Assembly (NCBI GenBank): GCA_903906615.1
Contig: CAIVKT010000230.1
Span: forward strand, 1 to 7,163
From: an uncultured Bacteroidota bacterium
GTDB taxonomy: Bacteria; Bacteroidota; Bacteroidia; Chitinophagales; Chitinophagaceae
Direction of reading: 5' to 3'
DNA length: 7,163 nucleotides
Part shown: piece after piece, positions 6,931 to 7,163 of the stretch
Layout: every line of letters starts with the position of its first letter
How positions within the stretch are numbered: the first letter of the stretch is position 1
Notes under the pieces: generated by a model
The model's database searches: none
What the model was told of the DNA's origin: nothing
The model's input: only the letters and a program-made list of their open reading frames with translations
Position numbers and translations under genes: made by a program

Positions 6931-7163
6931 ATGAGCATTCCCAATTTTTTAATCACATTGGATGGTGCAGTTTCTAATGCTATTAAGGAGCATAATGTGA
7001 ATACCTTTCAACAGGCAACCTTATTTGTCAGCCGCCTTTCTTATGGGCGCAATGCTAATAAAAATGAACTGGTAACTGTATTCACCGATAATTGTGGTAC
7101 ATGCAGCACCAAGCATGCCCTACTAAAGCAGCTTGCACAAGAGCAGGGGTTCAGCGGTTTGAA
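6931..7163 (+). CDS. Unidentified protein with GTCSTKHA motif, N-terminal part only (possible transglutaminase-like cysteine enzyme)
   Basis: An open frame of 77 codons starts at ATG 6931 and runs off the right edge. It is preceded by an A/T-rich 25-base gap (GATAAAATAATC) that suits Bacteroidota translation and close coupling to the gene before it. There is no signal peptide, so the product is probably cytoplasmic. Two blocks look conserved: LSYGRNANKNELV at 36-48 and NCGTCSTKHALLKQLA at 54-69. A Cys followed by Ser/Thr at the head of a helix, here C58, resembles the nucleophile region of transglutaminase or papain-like folds, and I have a loose memory of uncharacterised bacterial proteins with 'YGRN ... 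GTCS(T/S)KHALL'. The His and Asp partners would lie beyond the window, so the enzymatic idea is inference. Coding status is likely; function is not established. Confidence 0.65.
   Translation, partial: MSIPNFLITLDGAVSNAIKEHNVNTFQQATLFVSRLSYGRNANKNELVTVFTDNCGTCSTKHALLKQLAQEQGFSGL

Noticed and set aside
1..7163. CRISPR arrays, tRNA or rRNA genes, insertion sequences, phage or toxin-antitoxin genes
   Set aside because: No regularly spaced direct repeats, RNA-gene landmarks, transposase or integrase motifs, or terminal inverted repeats were seen on either strand.

Overview
The window looks like chromosomal DNA of a Bacteroidota species. The grounds are the TamB variant on the minus strand, A/T-rich leaders in place of Shine-Dalgarno sites, a good match to the Bacteroidota promoter pattern (TTTA, 19 bases, TAnnTTTG), and a moderate GC content with many ATA isoleucine codons. 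A member of the Chitinophagales is a guess from codon style only. I see no rRNA, tRNA, CRISPR array, insertion sequence, prophage or toxin-antitoxin pair.

Layout. Positions 1-3959 (minus strand) are one uninterrupted reading frame of 1319 codons for a TamB/AsmA-like envelope protein whose last residues lie beyond the left edge. Positions 3960-4132 are a divergent intergenic region with a promoter for tamB, an operator-like inverted repeat and an A-rich leader for the next gene. Positions 4133-6241 (plus strand) encode a complete, exported prolyl oligopeptidase of family S9A with an intact catalytic triad. After a 52-base gap, 6294-6905 encodes a small exported protein, probably a lipoprotein, that I do not recognise. 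Another 25 bases on, 6931-7163 is the start of a protein with a conserved-looking GTCSTKHA motif, cut by the right edge.

How the genes relate. The first two products both act in the cell envelope: TamB as an inner-membrane-anchored bridge through the periplasm, the peptidase as a periplasmic or secreted enzyme that cuts after proline in short peptides. They are divergent, so shared regulation is possible but not shown. The last two genes are closely spaced, co-directional and visibly AT-richer than the first two, so they may be a separate, more recently acquired or weakly expressed unit. They are the only part of the window whose role is open. I found no clear new multi-gene system; the best candidates for a second look are the orphan pair at the right end and the unusual start of tamB.
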